DNA of 64,000 bases from contig NZ_DDJO01000002.1 in the NCBI RefSeq assembly GCF_002339505.1, forward strand, positions 144,295-208,294, in the 5' to 3' direction. The position numbers were made by a program, and so were the translations under genes. Shown here in pieces: positions 32,094-40,915 of the stretch. Origin of the DNA: Corynebacterium sp. UBA2622. Its GTDB lineage: Bacteria > Actinomycetota > Actinomycetes > Mycobacteriales > Mycobacteriaceae. The notes beneath the pieces were generated by a model. The model did no database searches, was not told the origin of the DNA, and saw only the letters and a list, made by a program, of their open reading frames with translations. Position 1 is the first letter of the stretch, and each line of letters begins with the position of its first letter.

Positions 32094-33334
32094 TGCTCTT
32101 CCTTTTCCTTTCGACGACCCGCCACGCGTGTCACGGCCTTGCGTATGCCGGACGCGGACTCAGGGTCCTCCGGCCCGCTCTCGATGACGCGGGCCTCCGG
32201 CGTGTAGATGGGCAGCTCGATGGTGAACGTCGAACCGGTCCCGAGACGGGACCACAACTTGATATTACCGCCGTGGTTGATCACCACGTGCTTGACGATG
32301 GCCAGGCCCAGCCCCGTTCCCCCGGTGGAGCGGGAGCGGGCCTTGTCCACCCGGTAGAAGCGCTCGAAGACGCGCTTCTGATCCTCCGGCGCGATGCCGA
32401 TGCCACGGTCGGTGACGCGGATGAGGACCACGTCGTCGCGCACCACCTTCTGCGAGATGCTGACGGGCTGGTTGTTCGGCGAGTAGTTGATCGCGTTGGA
32501 CACCAGGTTCGACACCGCGGCGGTGAGCAGGGCACGGTCGCCGATGACCGAGATGCCGGTCGGCATGCTGCGGGTCAGCTCGATCTCGCGGTCGTCCGCC
32601 GTCACCTGGTTGCGCTGGATGGCATCGTCGATGATGTCGTCGACCCGCACCGGCGCCATGTCCGGCAGCGCCTCCGCGCCCTGCAACTTCGACAGCGCGA
32701 TGAGGTCCGTGATCATCTCCCCCATCCGGTGCGATTCCTTGACCAGCTTGGTACCGAAGTAGGAGACCATCTCCGGGTCCGTCGGATCCTGCAGGAGGGC
32801 CTCCGCCAACAGGGAGATCCCGCCGACCGGCGTCTTGAGCTCGTGGGACACGTTGGCCACGAAATCACGCCGCGCCGACTCCATGCGCACGTTTTCCGAC
32901 TCGTCGGAACCGTAGGCGACAACGAAGGAGTTGTCGTTCAGCGTCAGGGGCTTAACCAGCGCCCGGACGTTGCGGATCCGGTTGCCCGTGGCTCGCTGCG
33001 GCATGTCCAGCTCCAGGGTGCGCTCCTCCTGGTCGTCGAAAACCTCCTCCGCCGCCTGCCACACGAGGGGGTTGAGGGTGCGGTCGTGCACCAGCGCCAT
33101 GTCGTGGGCGCGGGCGTTGGAGAGGATCACCCGGCCGTTCCGGTTGACCACCGCCACGCCCGAGGGCGACCCCTGCACGCTGAGGTGGAGGATCTGGCTG
33201 ATGGTGGAGACCGGGGAGTCGTCCGGGCGGGACTGGCCCCGCTTGCGCAGCCGCCATTGACCCGCCCGCCGCGCGAGGGGCGCGGCGAGCGCGGTGAGCA
33301 CCACGCCGAGGATGAACGCTAGGACAGGGGACAA
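32090..33334 (-). CDS. senX3: sensor histidine kinase SenX3
   Basis: 414 residues. One N-terminal membrane segment (residues 3-20), a PAS-like region (about 45-140, GVAVVNRNGRVILSNARAHDM), the H-box NVSHELKTP with His164, and the HATPase core (SNAINYS, DRGIGIAPEDQKRVFERFYR, GTGLGLAIVKH). The start is a TTG at 33334, the only upstream option that keeps the membrane segment; the frame is closed just before it. gpmA ends 23 bp upstream, as in mycobacteria, where gpm1 precedes senX3. Confidence 0.92.
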   Translation of the reverse strand: MSPVLAFILGVVLTALAAPLARRAGQWRLRKRGQSRPDDSPVSTISQILHLSVQGSPSGVAVVNRNGRVILSNARAHDMALVHDRTLNPLVWQAAEEVFDDQEERTLELDMPQRATGNRIRNVRALVKPLTLNDNSFVVAYGSDESENVRMESARRDFVANVSHELKTPVGGISLLAEALLQDPTDPEMVSYFGTKLVKESHRMGEMITDLIALSKLQGAEALPDMAPVRVDDIIDDAIQRNQVTADDREIELTRSMPTGISVIGDRALLTAAVSNLVSNAINYSPNNQPVSISQKVVRDDVVLIRVTDRGIGIAPEDQKRVFERFYRVDKARSRSTGGTGLGLAIVKHVVINHGGNIKLWSRLGTGSTFTIELPIYTPEARVIESGPEDPESASGIRKAVTRVAGRRKEKEEQ

Positions 33335-33356
33335 ACCGTAAACTTCGCGGTCGGGT

Positions 33357-34106
33357 CTACTTCTGGTTGCCCTGGTTGGCCACGGCCGCGGCCCCGGCGG
33401 CTGCAGCCTCCGGGTCGAGGTACGTCCCGCCCGGGTTGAGCACCGTGCCCTCGGAGTCGATCTCGTAGACGAGCGGCATGCCGGTGGGGATGTTGAGCCC
33501 CGCGATGTCGTCGTCGGAGATGTTGTCCAGGTACTTCACCAGTGCGCGCAGGGAGTTTCCGTGCGCGGCGAGCATCACGTTCTTTCCGGCGAGGACCTCG
33601 GGCAGGATGACGTCGACGTAGTACGGCAGGAAGCGCTCCACCACATCCTTCAGGCACTCGGTGCGGGGCACTTCCGGGAGGAATGCGTAGCGCGGGTCGT
33701 CGGTCTGCGCGTAGCGGTTGTCCACCTCGATCTCCGGCGGCGGGGTGTCGTAGGATCGGCGCCACGTCATGAACTGCTCCTCGCCGAACTCCTCGCGGAT
33801 CTCGGCTTTATTCAGGCCCTGGAGCTTGCCGTAGTGACGCTCGTTGAGGCGCCAGTTGCGCTGCACGGGGATCCAGTGGCGGTCCGCAACGTTGAGGCAG
33901 ATGTTGGCGGTGCGGATCGCGCGGCGCAGCAGGGAGGTGAAGACGATGTCGGGCAGCACGCCCTTCTCCACGAGGAGCTTTCCGGCGTTGACCGCCTCCT
34001 GCTCACCCTGCTCGGTGAGGTCCACGTCAACCCAGCCGGTGAACTGGTTGGACTTATTCCACTCGCTCTGGCCGTGACGGACCAGAATCAACTTTCCGTT
34101 ACCCAT
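33357..34106 (-). CDS. gpmA: 2,3-bisphosphoglycerate-dependent phosphoglycerate mutase
   Basis: 249 residues. RHG motif LVRHGQSEWN with His11 as the phosphohistidine, family loops YGKLQGLNKAE and RRSYDTPPP, and the second His in VMLAAHGNSLRALVKYLD. Interconverts 3- and 2-phosphoglycerate in glycolysis. A frame running from 35066 into this gene is not a fusion: the true upstream gene, mshA, is in another frame. Start ATG 34106 with a short GGA upstream. Confidence 0.95.
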   Translation of the reverse strand: MGNGKLILVRHGQSEWNKSNQFTGWVDVDLTEQGEQEAVNAGKLLVEKGVLPDIVFTSLLRRAIRTANICLNVADRHWIPVQRNWRLNERHYGKLQGLNKAEIREEFGEEQFMTWRRSYDTPPPEIEVDNRYAQTDDPRYAFLPEVPRTECLKDVVERFLPYYVDVILPEVLAGKNVMLAAHGNSLRALVKYLDNISDDDIAGLNIPTGMPLVYEIDSEGTVLNPGGTYLDPEAAAAGAAAVANQGNQK

Positions 34107-34150
34107 GTATCCAGCATGCCACGAACCGGGCCCCGCCGCGGCGCTATCCC

Positions 34151-35416
34151 TCACCCTCCGAAGGGGTCGCGCCGCTGGGTCCCGGGCACGAAATCGGCCA
34201 GCGTGTCCCGATAGACGGACTCGAGGTTCTCCCCCGCCGCCGCCCAGCTGAAGCGCGCCGCGTGGGCAACGGCGGCCTCCCCCATCGCCATGCGGCGGGG
34301 GTTGTCGTCGAGCAGCTCGCCCAGGGCCCGCGCCCACTGACCCGGGTCGTGGCTGTCGACCAGCAGGCCCGTCTCCCCGTCCGCCACCGCCAGGGGCAGA
34401 CCCCCGACCCGCGCCGCCACCACCGGAGTGCCGGTGGCCTGCGCCTCCACGGCGACGAGGCCGAAGGATTCGTTGTAGCTCGGCACCGCAACCACGTCGG
34501 CCGCCTGGTAGACGCTCACCAGCTCCTCGGGCGGGCGCGGGCCGAGGAATCGAACGCGCGCGCCGAGCCCCTCCTCCCGGGCGAGGGAGCGGTACTTCTC
34601 CACGCTCGCGCCGCTTCCCGACGCCCCGCCGCACAGCACCAGGCGGACGTTGAGCTCGGGCTCCCGCCGGGCGAGCTCGCCCACGGCGCGGATGAGGACC
34701 TGAGGGCCCTTGAACTCCTGCAGGCGCCCCACGAACGCGACGACCTTGGCGTGCAGGGGAATGCCCAGGTTGCGGCGGGCCAGCTCGGTGTTGCGGTTCG
34801 TGCCGGGCGTGAACAGCGCGGTGTCCGCGCCCGGGGTGACCACCCGTATGCGGGAGGTGTCCACGTCGTAATGGCGGGCGAGCTCCACGCTCTCGTTGTC
34901 GGTGTTGACCACCAGGGCGCGGGCGTTGTCCACCAGCTGCTGCTCGCAGATCCGGCGGGCCTCCCCCTCCGCGGAGTCCTCGGCGGAGCGGTGGGCGTTC
35001 TTCACCGCGGCCCACGTGTGGCCGGTGTGCACCAGGGGCACCCGGGCCAGGTCGGCAAGGAGCCATCCCACCTGCCCCGACAGCCAGTAGTGGGAGTGGA
35101 TGAGGTCGTACTCGACCTCGTGGGCCCGGGTGAACTGCACGATGCCCCCGGCGAACGCCGCAAACTGGGTGGGCAGCTCATCCTTGCTCAGGCCCTCGTA
35201 GGGCCCGGCCACGATGTTGACAACACGGAGGTTGTCCTCCACCTCCACCACCGTGCCCTGGCTGGGCCGGGAGGCCCGGGTGAACACGTCCACCTCCACC
35301 CCGCGGCGCGCCAGCTGCCTCGCAACGTTGAGCACGTAGACGTTCATGCCGCCCGCGTCACCGGCGCCCGGCTGCTCGAGCGGTGAGGTGTGCATGGAGA
35401 TCATCGCGACGCGCAT
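34151..35416 (-). CDS. mshA: D-inositol-3-phosphate glycosyltransferase MshA
   Basis: 421 residues, GT4 GT-B fold. First step of mycothiol synthesis: GlcNAc transfer to 1-L-myo-inositol-1-phosphate. N-terminal MISMHTSPLEQPGAGDAGGMNVYV is the typical MshA start; the donor-binding EX7E region is NESFGLVAVEAQATGTPVVAARVGG. A TAAGGT hexamer is 6 bases before ATG 35416, a leaderless promoter. gpmA follows after 44 bp, reproducing the mycobacterial order mshA-gpm-senX3-regX3 with some genes absent. Confidence 0.94.
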   Translation of the reverse strand: MRVAMISMHTSPLEQPGAGDAGGMNVYVLNVARQLARRGVEVDVFTRASRPSQGTVVEVEDNLRVVNIVAGPYEGLSKDELPTQFAAFAGGIVQFTRAHEVEYDLIHSHYWLSGQVGWLLADLARVPLVHTGHTWAAVKNAHRSAEDSAEGEARRICEQQLVDNARALVVNTDNESVELARHYDVDTSRIRVVTPGADTALFTPGTNRNTELARRNLGIPLHAKVVAFVGRLQEFKGPQVLIRAVGELARREPELNVRLVLCGGASGSGASVEKYRSLAREEGLGARVRFLGPRPPEELVSVYQAADVVAVPSYNESFGLVAVEAQATGTPVVAARVGGLPLAVADGETGLLVDSHDPGQWARALGELLDDNPRRMAMGEAAVAHAARFSWAAAGENLESVYRDTLADFVPGTQRRDPFGG

Positions 35417-35422
35417 GCCCCC

Positions 35423-35428
35423 ACCTTA
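35423..35428 (-). promoter_or_regulatory. -10 hexamer of mshA (leaderless type)
   Basis: TAAGGT on the minus strand, 6 bases before ATG 35416. Confidence 0.5.
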
Positions 35429-35480
35429 CGGGCGCGGGCCGGTGCGCGACGGGCGGTGCCGGGCTGCCGGTCTGACCCGT

Positions 35481-36575
35481 TCACCAGGCGGCGTGACGGT
35501 GCCAGGAGGCGAAGTCCGCCGCGACGGTGGCGGCCAGTTCCCGGTAGGCGCGGAGGGTGGGCGCACCAAGGCGGTCGAGCTCGACGACCGCCCCCTCGGC
35601 GAGGTGCCGGTCGTAGGGGACGGTGTGCACCGCGCGCGTCCGGGCGGAGAAATGCTCCACGAGGCGGGCCATGTCGATCGTCGGCTTGCCCGGCGCGGAG
35701 GCGGAGACCACCACCACCGCGTTCGCTGCCAACCGGTCGTAGCCGTGCAGGTTGAGCCAGTCGAGGGTGGCGGAGGCTGACTGCGCACCGTCGAGTGCGG
35801 GCGAGGTGACCAGCACCAGCGTGTTCGCCAGGTCCAGCACGCCCGCCATGGCCGAGTGCATGAGCCCGGTGCCGCAGTCGGTGAGGATCACGTTGTAGTG
35901 GTGCTGCAGGATGTCGACGGCCCGGCGGTAATCGGCCTCACTGAAGCTTTCGCTCACCGCCGGATCGCGCTCGGACCCGATGACCTCGAGCCGAGAAGGC
36001 GCCTGGTTGGTGAAGGCGCGCACCTGCGGGTAGCGGGAGGTGTCGGGCGCGGCGAGCAGGTCGCGGATCGTGGCCGGGGCGGCGGGCACCGCGCGCTGGG
36101 CGAGGGTGCCCAGGTCGGGGTTGGCGTCGATGGCGATCACCCGGTCGCCGCGCTCCGCGGCGAAGACCCCGCCGAGCGCCACCGTCGTGGTGGTCTTGCC
36201 GACACCCCCCTTCAGCGACATCACCGCGATGCGGTAGTCGCCCCGCAGGGGCGAGCGGATGGCGGCGGCAAGCTGCTCCTCGCGCAGCTCCTTCGCCGAG
36301 CCTCCCGGGTTGACCCGTCCCCCGGTCGCCGAGTGGACCAGGCGGCGCCACCCCCGCGCCGGCGGGGCCTTGACAGGGTTGACCAGCGTGTTCTGGTCCA
36401 GCCCGTGGACCGGCCCCTGGTGCGCATCCGGTTCGGTGTGCGCTCCCCCCTCGCGGTCTGCTCCGCGGCCCCGGGCCAAACCCGCCCCCAGCATCCGGCC
36501 CAACCCCGGGTTCACCCCCGAATGGTTCTCCTGGAGCGCAGGCGCGGAAACGGGCGCGGACATAGGTGTGTTCAT
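35481..36575 (-). CDS. MinD/ParA-like ATPase with long disordered N-terminus
   Basis: 364 residues. About 115 residues of Pro/Gly/Arg-rich sequence lead to a deviant Walker A loop, MSLKGGVGKTTTTVALG, then IAIDANPDLGTLAQRA and the switch region NVILTDCGTGLMHSAMAGVLDLA. The Lys pair of KGGVGKT marks a dimerising MinD/ParA ATPase. Actinobacterial relatives occur with type VII secretion (EspI-like) and at cell poles; no ESX gene is present here, so the client is unknown. ATG 36575 is chosen for its GGGGGAAG ribosome binding site. mshA starts 64 bp downstream. Confidence 0.82.
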   Translation of the reverse strand: MNTPMSAPVSAPALQENHSGVNPGLGRMLGAGLARGRGADREGGAHTEPDAHQGPVHGLDQNTLVNPVKAPPARGWRRLVHSATGGRVNPGGSAKELREEQLAAAIRSPLRGDYRIAVMSLKGGVGKTTTTVALGGVFAAERGDRVIAIDANPDLGTLAQRAVPAAPATIRDLLAAPDTSRYPQVRAFTNQAPSRLEVIGSERDPAVSESFSEADYRRAVDILQHHYNVILTDCGTGLMHSAMAGVLDLANTLVLVTSPALDGAQSASATLDWLNLHGYDRLAANAVVVVSASAPGKPTIDMARLVEHFSARTRAVHTVPYDRHLAEGAVVELDRLGAPTLRAYRELAATVAADFASWHRHAAW

Positions 36576-36683
36576 TCTTCTTCCCCCTTGAAACCGCGCG
36601 GTACCGCGCGGGTGCTGCACAGATAAGTCAGTTCTTACACGATCCGCCGGGGCCCGCAACCGGAGCGGGAGGGCCGCAATGTA

Positions 36684-36713
36684 GTGAGCCTCACGAATCA
36701 CATTCATATGTGA
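36684..36713. promoter_or_regulatory. two palindromes upstream of the first fadD
   Basis: GTGAGcCTCAC (36684-36694) is a perfect palindrome and TCACATTCATATGTGA (36698-36713) pairs TCACA with TGTGA over 6 bases. They end 23 bp before the -10 hexamer TATACT (36736-36741), the position of an operator for a lipid-responsive repressor or activator. Confidence 0.45.
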
Positions 36714-36735
36714 CACGTAACACGAACGGATTACC

Positions 36736-36741
36736 TATACT
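36736..36741 (+). promoter_or_regulatory. -10 hexamer of the first fadD
   Basis: TATACT, about 42 bases before ATG 36783; no clear -35. The mRNA would have a leader with AGGAGA before the ATG. Confidence 0.5.
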
Positions 36742-36782
36742 GATCGCTAATTAGTCGTCGACAAGCACTAAGGAGAGCCTCG

Positions 36783-38501
36783 ATGGGCGCTTTCGAAGAA
36801 AAAGCCTGGCTGCAGCATTACGCGCCATGGACACCTCACGAGATCGATCTCGGCACCGATACCCTCGTGGATCTCTACGAAAGGAACCTGGCCAAGCACT
36901 CCAACCGCGTGGCCACGTGGTTCTTCGGCCAGACCATGACGTATGCCGACCTGAACGAGCAGGTGCTCCGCCTCGCCGCCGGCCTCCAGGAGCTCGGCGT
37001 GAAGAAGGGCGACCGGGTGGCCATCCTGCTGCCCAACTGCCCCCAGCACATCGTGGCCTTTTCCGCGGTGATGCGTCTCGGCGCGATCGTGGTCGAGCAC
37101 AACCCGCTCTACACCGCCTCCGAGCTGCTGCCGCAGTTCCAGGATCACGGCGCCAAGGTGGCCATCGTGTGGGACAAGGCGGCCGAGACCGTCTCCACCA
37201 TCCGCCAGAATGCCCCGCTGTCGACGATCATCTCGGTCAACATGATCGAGGCCATGCCGCTGCCCTACCGCCTGGCGCTGAAGATCCCCGTCGGTCCGCT
37301 GAAGGAGATGCGCGACAAACTCTCCGCCCCCGCCGCGGCGACGATGCCGTGGCAGACGGTGATGATCGACAAGCAGTTCCACCCCTGCGAGGACATCACC
37401 CAGGACGACACTGCCCTCATCCTCTACACCTCGGGCACCACCGGCCCGCCGAAGGGCGCCCAGATCACCCACGGAAACCTCAACGCCGTGCTCAAGGGCG
37501 GCCTGAAGTGGGTCAAGGACCTCGGCAAGGATCCCGAGAAGATCATGGCCGTGCTCCCCATGTTCCACGTTTACGGCCTCGCGCTGAACTACGGCCTCGC
37601 GCTGGGCATCGGCGCGGAGATGATCCTCATCGCTTCCCCGGAACCGAACCTCATCTCGATGGCCCTGAAGAAGAACCCCCCGACCTTCTTCCCCGGTGTT
37701 CCCACGCTCTACGAGAAGATCGCCGACGGCGCGCTCGAGAACGACAAGCGCTACCCGTCGATCCGCAACTCCTTCTCGGGTGCGTCCACGCTGCCCGCGT
37801 CGACGATTGAGAAGTGGGAGTCCATCACCGGCGGCGTCCTCGTGGAGGGCTACGGCCTGACCGAGACCTCCCCGATCCTCACCGCCAACCCCATGGACGG
37901 CAACCACCGCCCCGGTTACATCGGCCTGCCCTTCCCCAACACGGAGGTGCGCATCGCCAACCCGGACAACCTCGATGAGACCATGCCCGACGGCGAACCC
38001 GGTGAGCTCGTGGCCCGCGGCCCCCAGGTGTTCAAGGGTTATCTGAACAAGCCCGAGGACACCGAGAACGCCTTCCACAACGGCTGGTTCCGCACCGGCG
38101 ACATGGGCGTAATGGAGGAGGACGGTTTCATCCGCCTGGTCTCCCGCATCAAGGAGATGATCATCACCGGCGGCTTCAACGTCTACCCGGACGAGGTGGA
38201 GCAGGTGATGAAGCAGCACCCGGACATCGAGGACATCGCCGTCGTGGGCCGCCCGCGCAGCGACGGGTCGGAGGACGTGGTCGCCTGCGTCACCCTGCGC
38301 GAGGGTGCGGTGATCCAGTCGGACTCCCTGCGCGAGTACGCCCGCGAGCGTCTCACCGCCTACAAGGTGCCGCGCACCTTCTACCACTTCGAGGATCTGT
38401 CCCGCGACATGACGGGCAAGATCCGCCGCCGCGAGGTGCAGAAGACGCTGGTGGACATGCTCAACGCCGGCGACGACACCAAGGTCGGCGAGGACTCCTA
38501 G
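36783..38501 (+). CDS. fadD: long-chain fatty-acid-CoA ligase (FadD), copy 1
   Basis: 572 residues, adenylate-forming ligase. AMP-binding LYTSGTTGPPKGAQITHGN, then VEGYGLTETSPIL, the hinge RLVSRIKEMIITGGFNVYPDEVE and the catalytic lysine near the end (MTGKIRRREVQ). It activates fatty acids with ATP and CoA for lipid metabolism in the cytoplasm. ATG 36783 has AGGAGA 6 bases upstream. The paralogue at 39203 is similar along its whole length, from the LQHYAPWTPH/LKYYPEWTAH start to the end; this copy lies after two palindromes that suggest separate control. Confidence 0.93.
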   Translation: MGAFEEKAWLQHYAPWTPHEIDLGTDTLVDLYERNLAKHSNRVATWFFGQTMTYADLNEQVLRLAAGLQELGVKKGDRVAILLPNCPQHIVAFSAVMRLGAIVVEHNPLYTASELLPQFQDHGAKVAIVWDKAAETVSTIRQNAPLSTIISVNMIEAMPLPYRLALKIPVGPLKEMRDKLSAPAAATMPWQTVMIDKQFHPCEDITQDDTALILYTSGTTGPPKGAQITHGNLNAVLKGGLKWVKDLGKDPEKIMAVLPMFHVYGLALNYGLALGIGAEMILIASPEPNLISMALKKNPPTFFPGVPTLYEKIADGALENDKRYPSIRNSFSGASTLPASTIEKWESITGGVLVEGYGLTETSPILTANPMDGNHRPGYIGLPFPNTEVRIANPDNLDETMPDGEPGELVARGPQVFKGYLNKPEDTENAFHNGWFRTGDMGVMEEDGFIRLVSRIKEMIITGGFNVYPDEVEQVMKQHPDIEDIAVVGRPRSDGSEDVVACVTLREGAVIQSDSLREYARERLTAYKVPRTFYHFEDLSRDMTGKIRRREVQKTLVDMLNAGDDTKVGEDS

Positions 38502-38520
38502 GGTTCCGGGAACCCGGCAG

Positions 38521-38565
38521 GATGAACCCCGCCCCACCGCTGACGCGGCCGGGGCGGGGTTCATC
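38521..38565. terminator. 15-bp perfect inverted repeat between fadD copy 1 and the macro-domain gene
   Basis: gatgaaccccgcccc (38521-38535) is the exact reverse complement of ggggcggggttcatc (38551-38565) around a 15-base loop. It is placed as a bidirectional terminator between convergent genes but lacks a T run. Confidence 0.6.
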
Positions 38566-38589
38566 CGCGTTCCGGTGGACCGGGCTCGG

Positions 38590-39108
38590 CTACAGGGCCT
38601 TCTCCAGCGCCGCGCGCGTGGTGTCGCTGAAGGCCACGAAGCGCACCTCCTCCACCTTCGATGACGGGTGGTCCTCCCCGTATGCCCGGACCGTCTCCAC
38701 CGCAATACGCGCGGCGTCGGGGATGGGCCAGCCGTACACGCCGGCGGAGACGAGCGGGAAGGCCACCGAGGCCGCTCCGATCTCGTCGGCGACCTCCATG
38801 GAGCGTCGGTAGCAGGAGGCGAGCTGGTCCGACTTATCCTTCGTCTTCGCCCACACGGGACCCACGGTATGGATGACCCAGCGGGCGGGCATGTTTCCGG
38901 CCCCGGTGGCCACCGCCTCGCCCGTCGGCAGGCCGTCGGGCCAGTCGCTCTCCCGGATCTGCCTGCACTCGCGCAGGATCTCTTTGCCCCCGGCGCGGTG
39001 GATCGCGCCGTCGACACCGCCACCGCCGAGCAGGGTGTGGTTGGCCGCGTTGACCACTGCGTCGACGGCCTGGGTGGTGATGTCGCCTGGAACCACGGAA
39101 AGTTTCAT
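38590..39108 (-). CDS. macro-domain protein (ADP-ribose/O-acetyl-ADP-ribose hydrolase type)
   Basis: 172 residues, a single macro domain. VVPGDITTQAVDAVVNAANHTLLGGGGVDGAIHRAGG is the ADP-ribose-binding N-terminal half, followed by TGAGNMPARWVIHTVGPVW and the second ligand loop PLVSAGVYGWPI. It should remove ADP-ribose or deacetylate O-acetyl-ADP-ribose. TACCCT is 7 bases before ATG 39108, a leaderless promoter. It lies between two fadD paralogues, convergent with the first and divergent from the second. Confidence 0.9.
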   Translation of the reverse strand: MKLSVVPGDITTQAVDAVVNAANHTLLGGGGVDGAIHRAGGKEILRECRQIRESDWPDGLPTGEAVATGAGNMPARWVIHTVGPVWAKTKDKSDQLASCYRRSMEVADEIGAASVAFPLVSAGVYGWPIPDAARIAVETVRAYGEDHPSSKVEEVRFVAFSDTTRAALEKAL

Positions 39109-39115
39109 GGCCCCG

Positions 39116-39121
39116 AGGGTA
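39116..39121 (-). promoter_or_regulatory. -10 hexamer of the macro-domain gene (leaderless type)
   Basis: TACCCT on the minus strand, 7 bases before ATG 39108. Confidence 0.45.
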
Positions 39122-39189
39122 CGCCGCCACCCCGGGGCGGGTGACGGCGATCGACCTTGAAAAGCGGTGAGAGCCAGCCCACACAGGCA

Positions 39190-39195
39190 TATACT
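39190..39195 (+). promoter_or_regulatory. -10 hexamer of fadD copy 2 (leaderless type)
   Basis: Consensus TATACT, 7 bases before ATG 39203. Confidence 0.6.
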
Positions 39196-39202
39196 CGTGG
39201 TC

Positions 39203-40912
39203 ATGTCTGCACCTGATAACAAGCCCTGGCTGAAGTATTACCCGGAGTGGACGGCCCACTCCCTCGAATACGGCACGACGACGCTGCCGCAAATGTACGA
39301 GGACAACCTCGCCGCCAACGGCCACAAGCCCGCGACGTGGTTTTTCGGCCGCAGCCAGACCTATTCCGAGCTCGACCGCGAGGTGCGCGGCGCCGCCGCG
39401 GGCCTGAAGGCCTTCGGCGTGCGCCCCGGTGACCGCGTCGCCATCATGCTGCCCAACTGCCCCCAGCACGTCGCCGCCTTTTACGCGGTGCAGCTCCTCG
39501 GCGCCGTGGTGGTCGAGCACAACCCCCTCTACACCGCCGCCGAGCTGCTCCCGCAGTTCCAGGACCACGGTGCGCGCATCGCGATCGTGTGGGACAAGGT
39601 GGCCGACACGATGGAGAAGCTGCGCCCGGACACCGACCTGGAGACCGTCGTGAGCGTGGACATGACCAAGGCCATGCCGCGCCTGCAGCAGCTGGCCCTG
39701 CGCATACCCGTGAAGAAGATGCGCGACTCGCGGGACAAGCTGACCGGCCCGTCCACCCACACCGTGCCCTGGGAGGCCCTGACCGGCCTGGCCATCGGCG
39801 GCGCCGGCACGGACATCTCCGCACCCGAATCCCTCAGCCCCGAGGATCCGGCGCTCATCCTCTATACCTCGGGGACCACCGGAACCCCGAAGGGCGCCCA
39901 GCTGAGCCACAAGAACCTGCACGGCAACGCCTGGCAGGGCGTGGCGTGGGTCAAGCAGCTGCAGCAGCCGGGGCAGCGCATGCTGGCGACTCTCCCGTTC
40001 TTCCACGCCTACGGCCTGACCTTCTCGCTCACCCTGACGGTGCTGATCGGCAGTGAGGTCATGCTGCTGCCCGCGCCGGACATGGGGCTCATCCTCAGCG
40101 CAATGAAGAAGCACATGCCGTCGTTCGTGCCGGGTGTGCCCACCCTCTTCGAGCGCATCATCGCCCAGGCCAAGGAAAACGACATCGATCTTTCCGGCAT
40201 CGAGATCGGTTTCTCGGGTGCATCCTCCCTGCGCGAGGAGACCATCGCCGACTGGGAGGAGCTCACCGGCGGCCGCCTCGTGGAGGGCTACGGGCTGACC
40301 GAGACCTCGCCGATCATCGTGGGCAACCCGCAGACGAAGGACCGCCGCCCCGGGTACATCGGCATCCCCTTCCCCGACACGGAGATCCGCATCATCGACC
40401 CGGACAACCCGGACGAGGAGAGGCCCGTCGGCGAGTCCGGCGAGCTGGTCGCCCGCGGCCCGCAGGTCTTCTCCGGTTACCTGCACAACCCGGAGGCGAC
40501 CGAGAAGGCCTTCCACGACGGCTGGTTCCGCACGGGTGACATGGGTTTCATGGACGAGGACGGCTTCATCAAGCTCGTCTCCCGCATCAAGGAGCTCATC
40601 ATCACCAACGGCTTCAACGTGTACCCGCAGGAGGTCGAGGACGTGATCTGCCAGCACCCGGACGTCGTCGACGCCGCGGTGGTGGGACGCCCGCGCAGCG
40701 ACGGCTCCGAGGATGTCGTCGCCTGCGTCACACTGCGCGAGGGCGCCCCGCTGGAGCCGGAGGGGCTGAAGGACTTCGCGCGCGAGCGCCTCACCCGCTA
40801 CAAGGTGCCGCGCACCTTCTACCACTTCGAGGAGCTGCCGCGCGACCAGATGGGCAAGATCCGCCGCCGTGAGGTGCAGGCCGAGCTGCTCGAGCGCCTC
40901 TCCGACGACTAA
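39203..40912 (+). CDS. fadD: long-chain fatty-acid-CoA ligase (FadD), copy 2
   Basis: 569 residues, paralogue of the ligase at 36783 with the same motifs: LYTSGTTGTPKGAQLSHKN, VEGYGLTETSPII, RLVSRIKELIITNGFNVYPQEVE (Lys for Arg at the first position) and the C-terminal MGKIRRREVQ lysine region. ATG 39203 is fixed by a consensus TATACT 7 bases upstream. In contrast with copy 1 the transcript should be leaderless, so the two enzymes are probably expressed under different conditions. It stops 3 bp from the convergent murB. Confidence 0.93.
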   Translation: MSAPDNKPWLKYYPEWTAHSLEYGTTTLPQMYEDNLAANGHKPATWFFGRSQTYSELDREVRGAAAGLKAFGVRPGDRVAIMLPNCPQHVAAFYAVQLLGAVVVEHNPLYTAAELLPQFQDHGARIAIVWDKVADTMEKLRPDTDLETVVSVDMTKAMPRLQQLALRIPVKKMRDSRDKLTGPSTHTVPWEALTGLAIGGAGTDISAPESLSPEDPALILYTSGTTGTPKGAQLSHKNLHGNAWQGVAWVKQLQQPGQRMLATLPFFHAYGLTFSLTLTVLIGSEVMLLPAPDMGLILSAMKKHMPSFVPGVPTLFERIIAQAKENDIDLSGIEIGFSGASSLREETIADWEELTGGRLVEGYGLTETSPIIVGNPQTKDRRPGYIGIPFPDTEIRIIDPDNPDEERPVGESGELVARGPQVFSGYLHNPEATEKAFHDGWFRTGDMGFMDEDGFIKLVSRIKELIITNGFNVYPQEVEDVICQHPDVVDAAVVGRPRSDGSEDVVACVTLREGAPLEPEGLKDFARERLTRYKVPRTFYHFEELPRDQMGKIRRREVQAELLERLSDD

Positions 40913-40915
40913 GCG

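Noticed and set aside
33357..35066. Possible large fusion of gpmA with an upstream domain
   Set aside because: The upstream part is an out-of-frame reading of mshA. gpmA has its own ATG at 34106 and mshA is intact in another frame.
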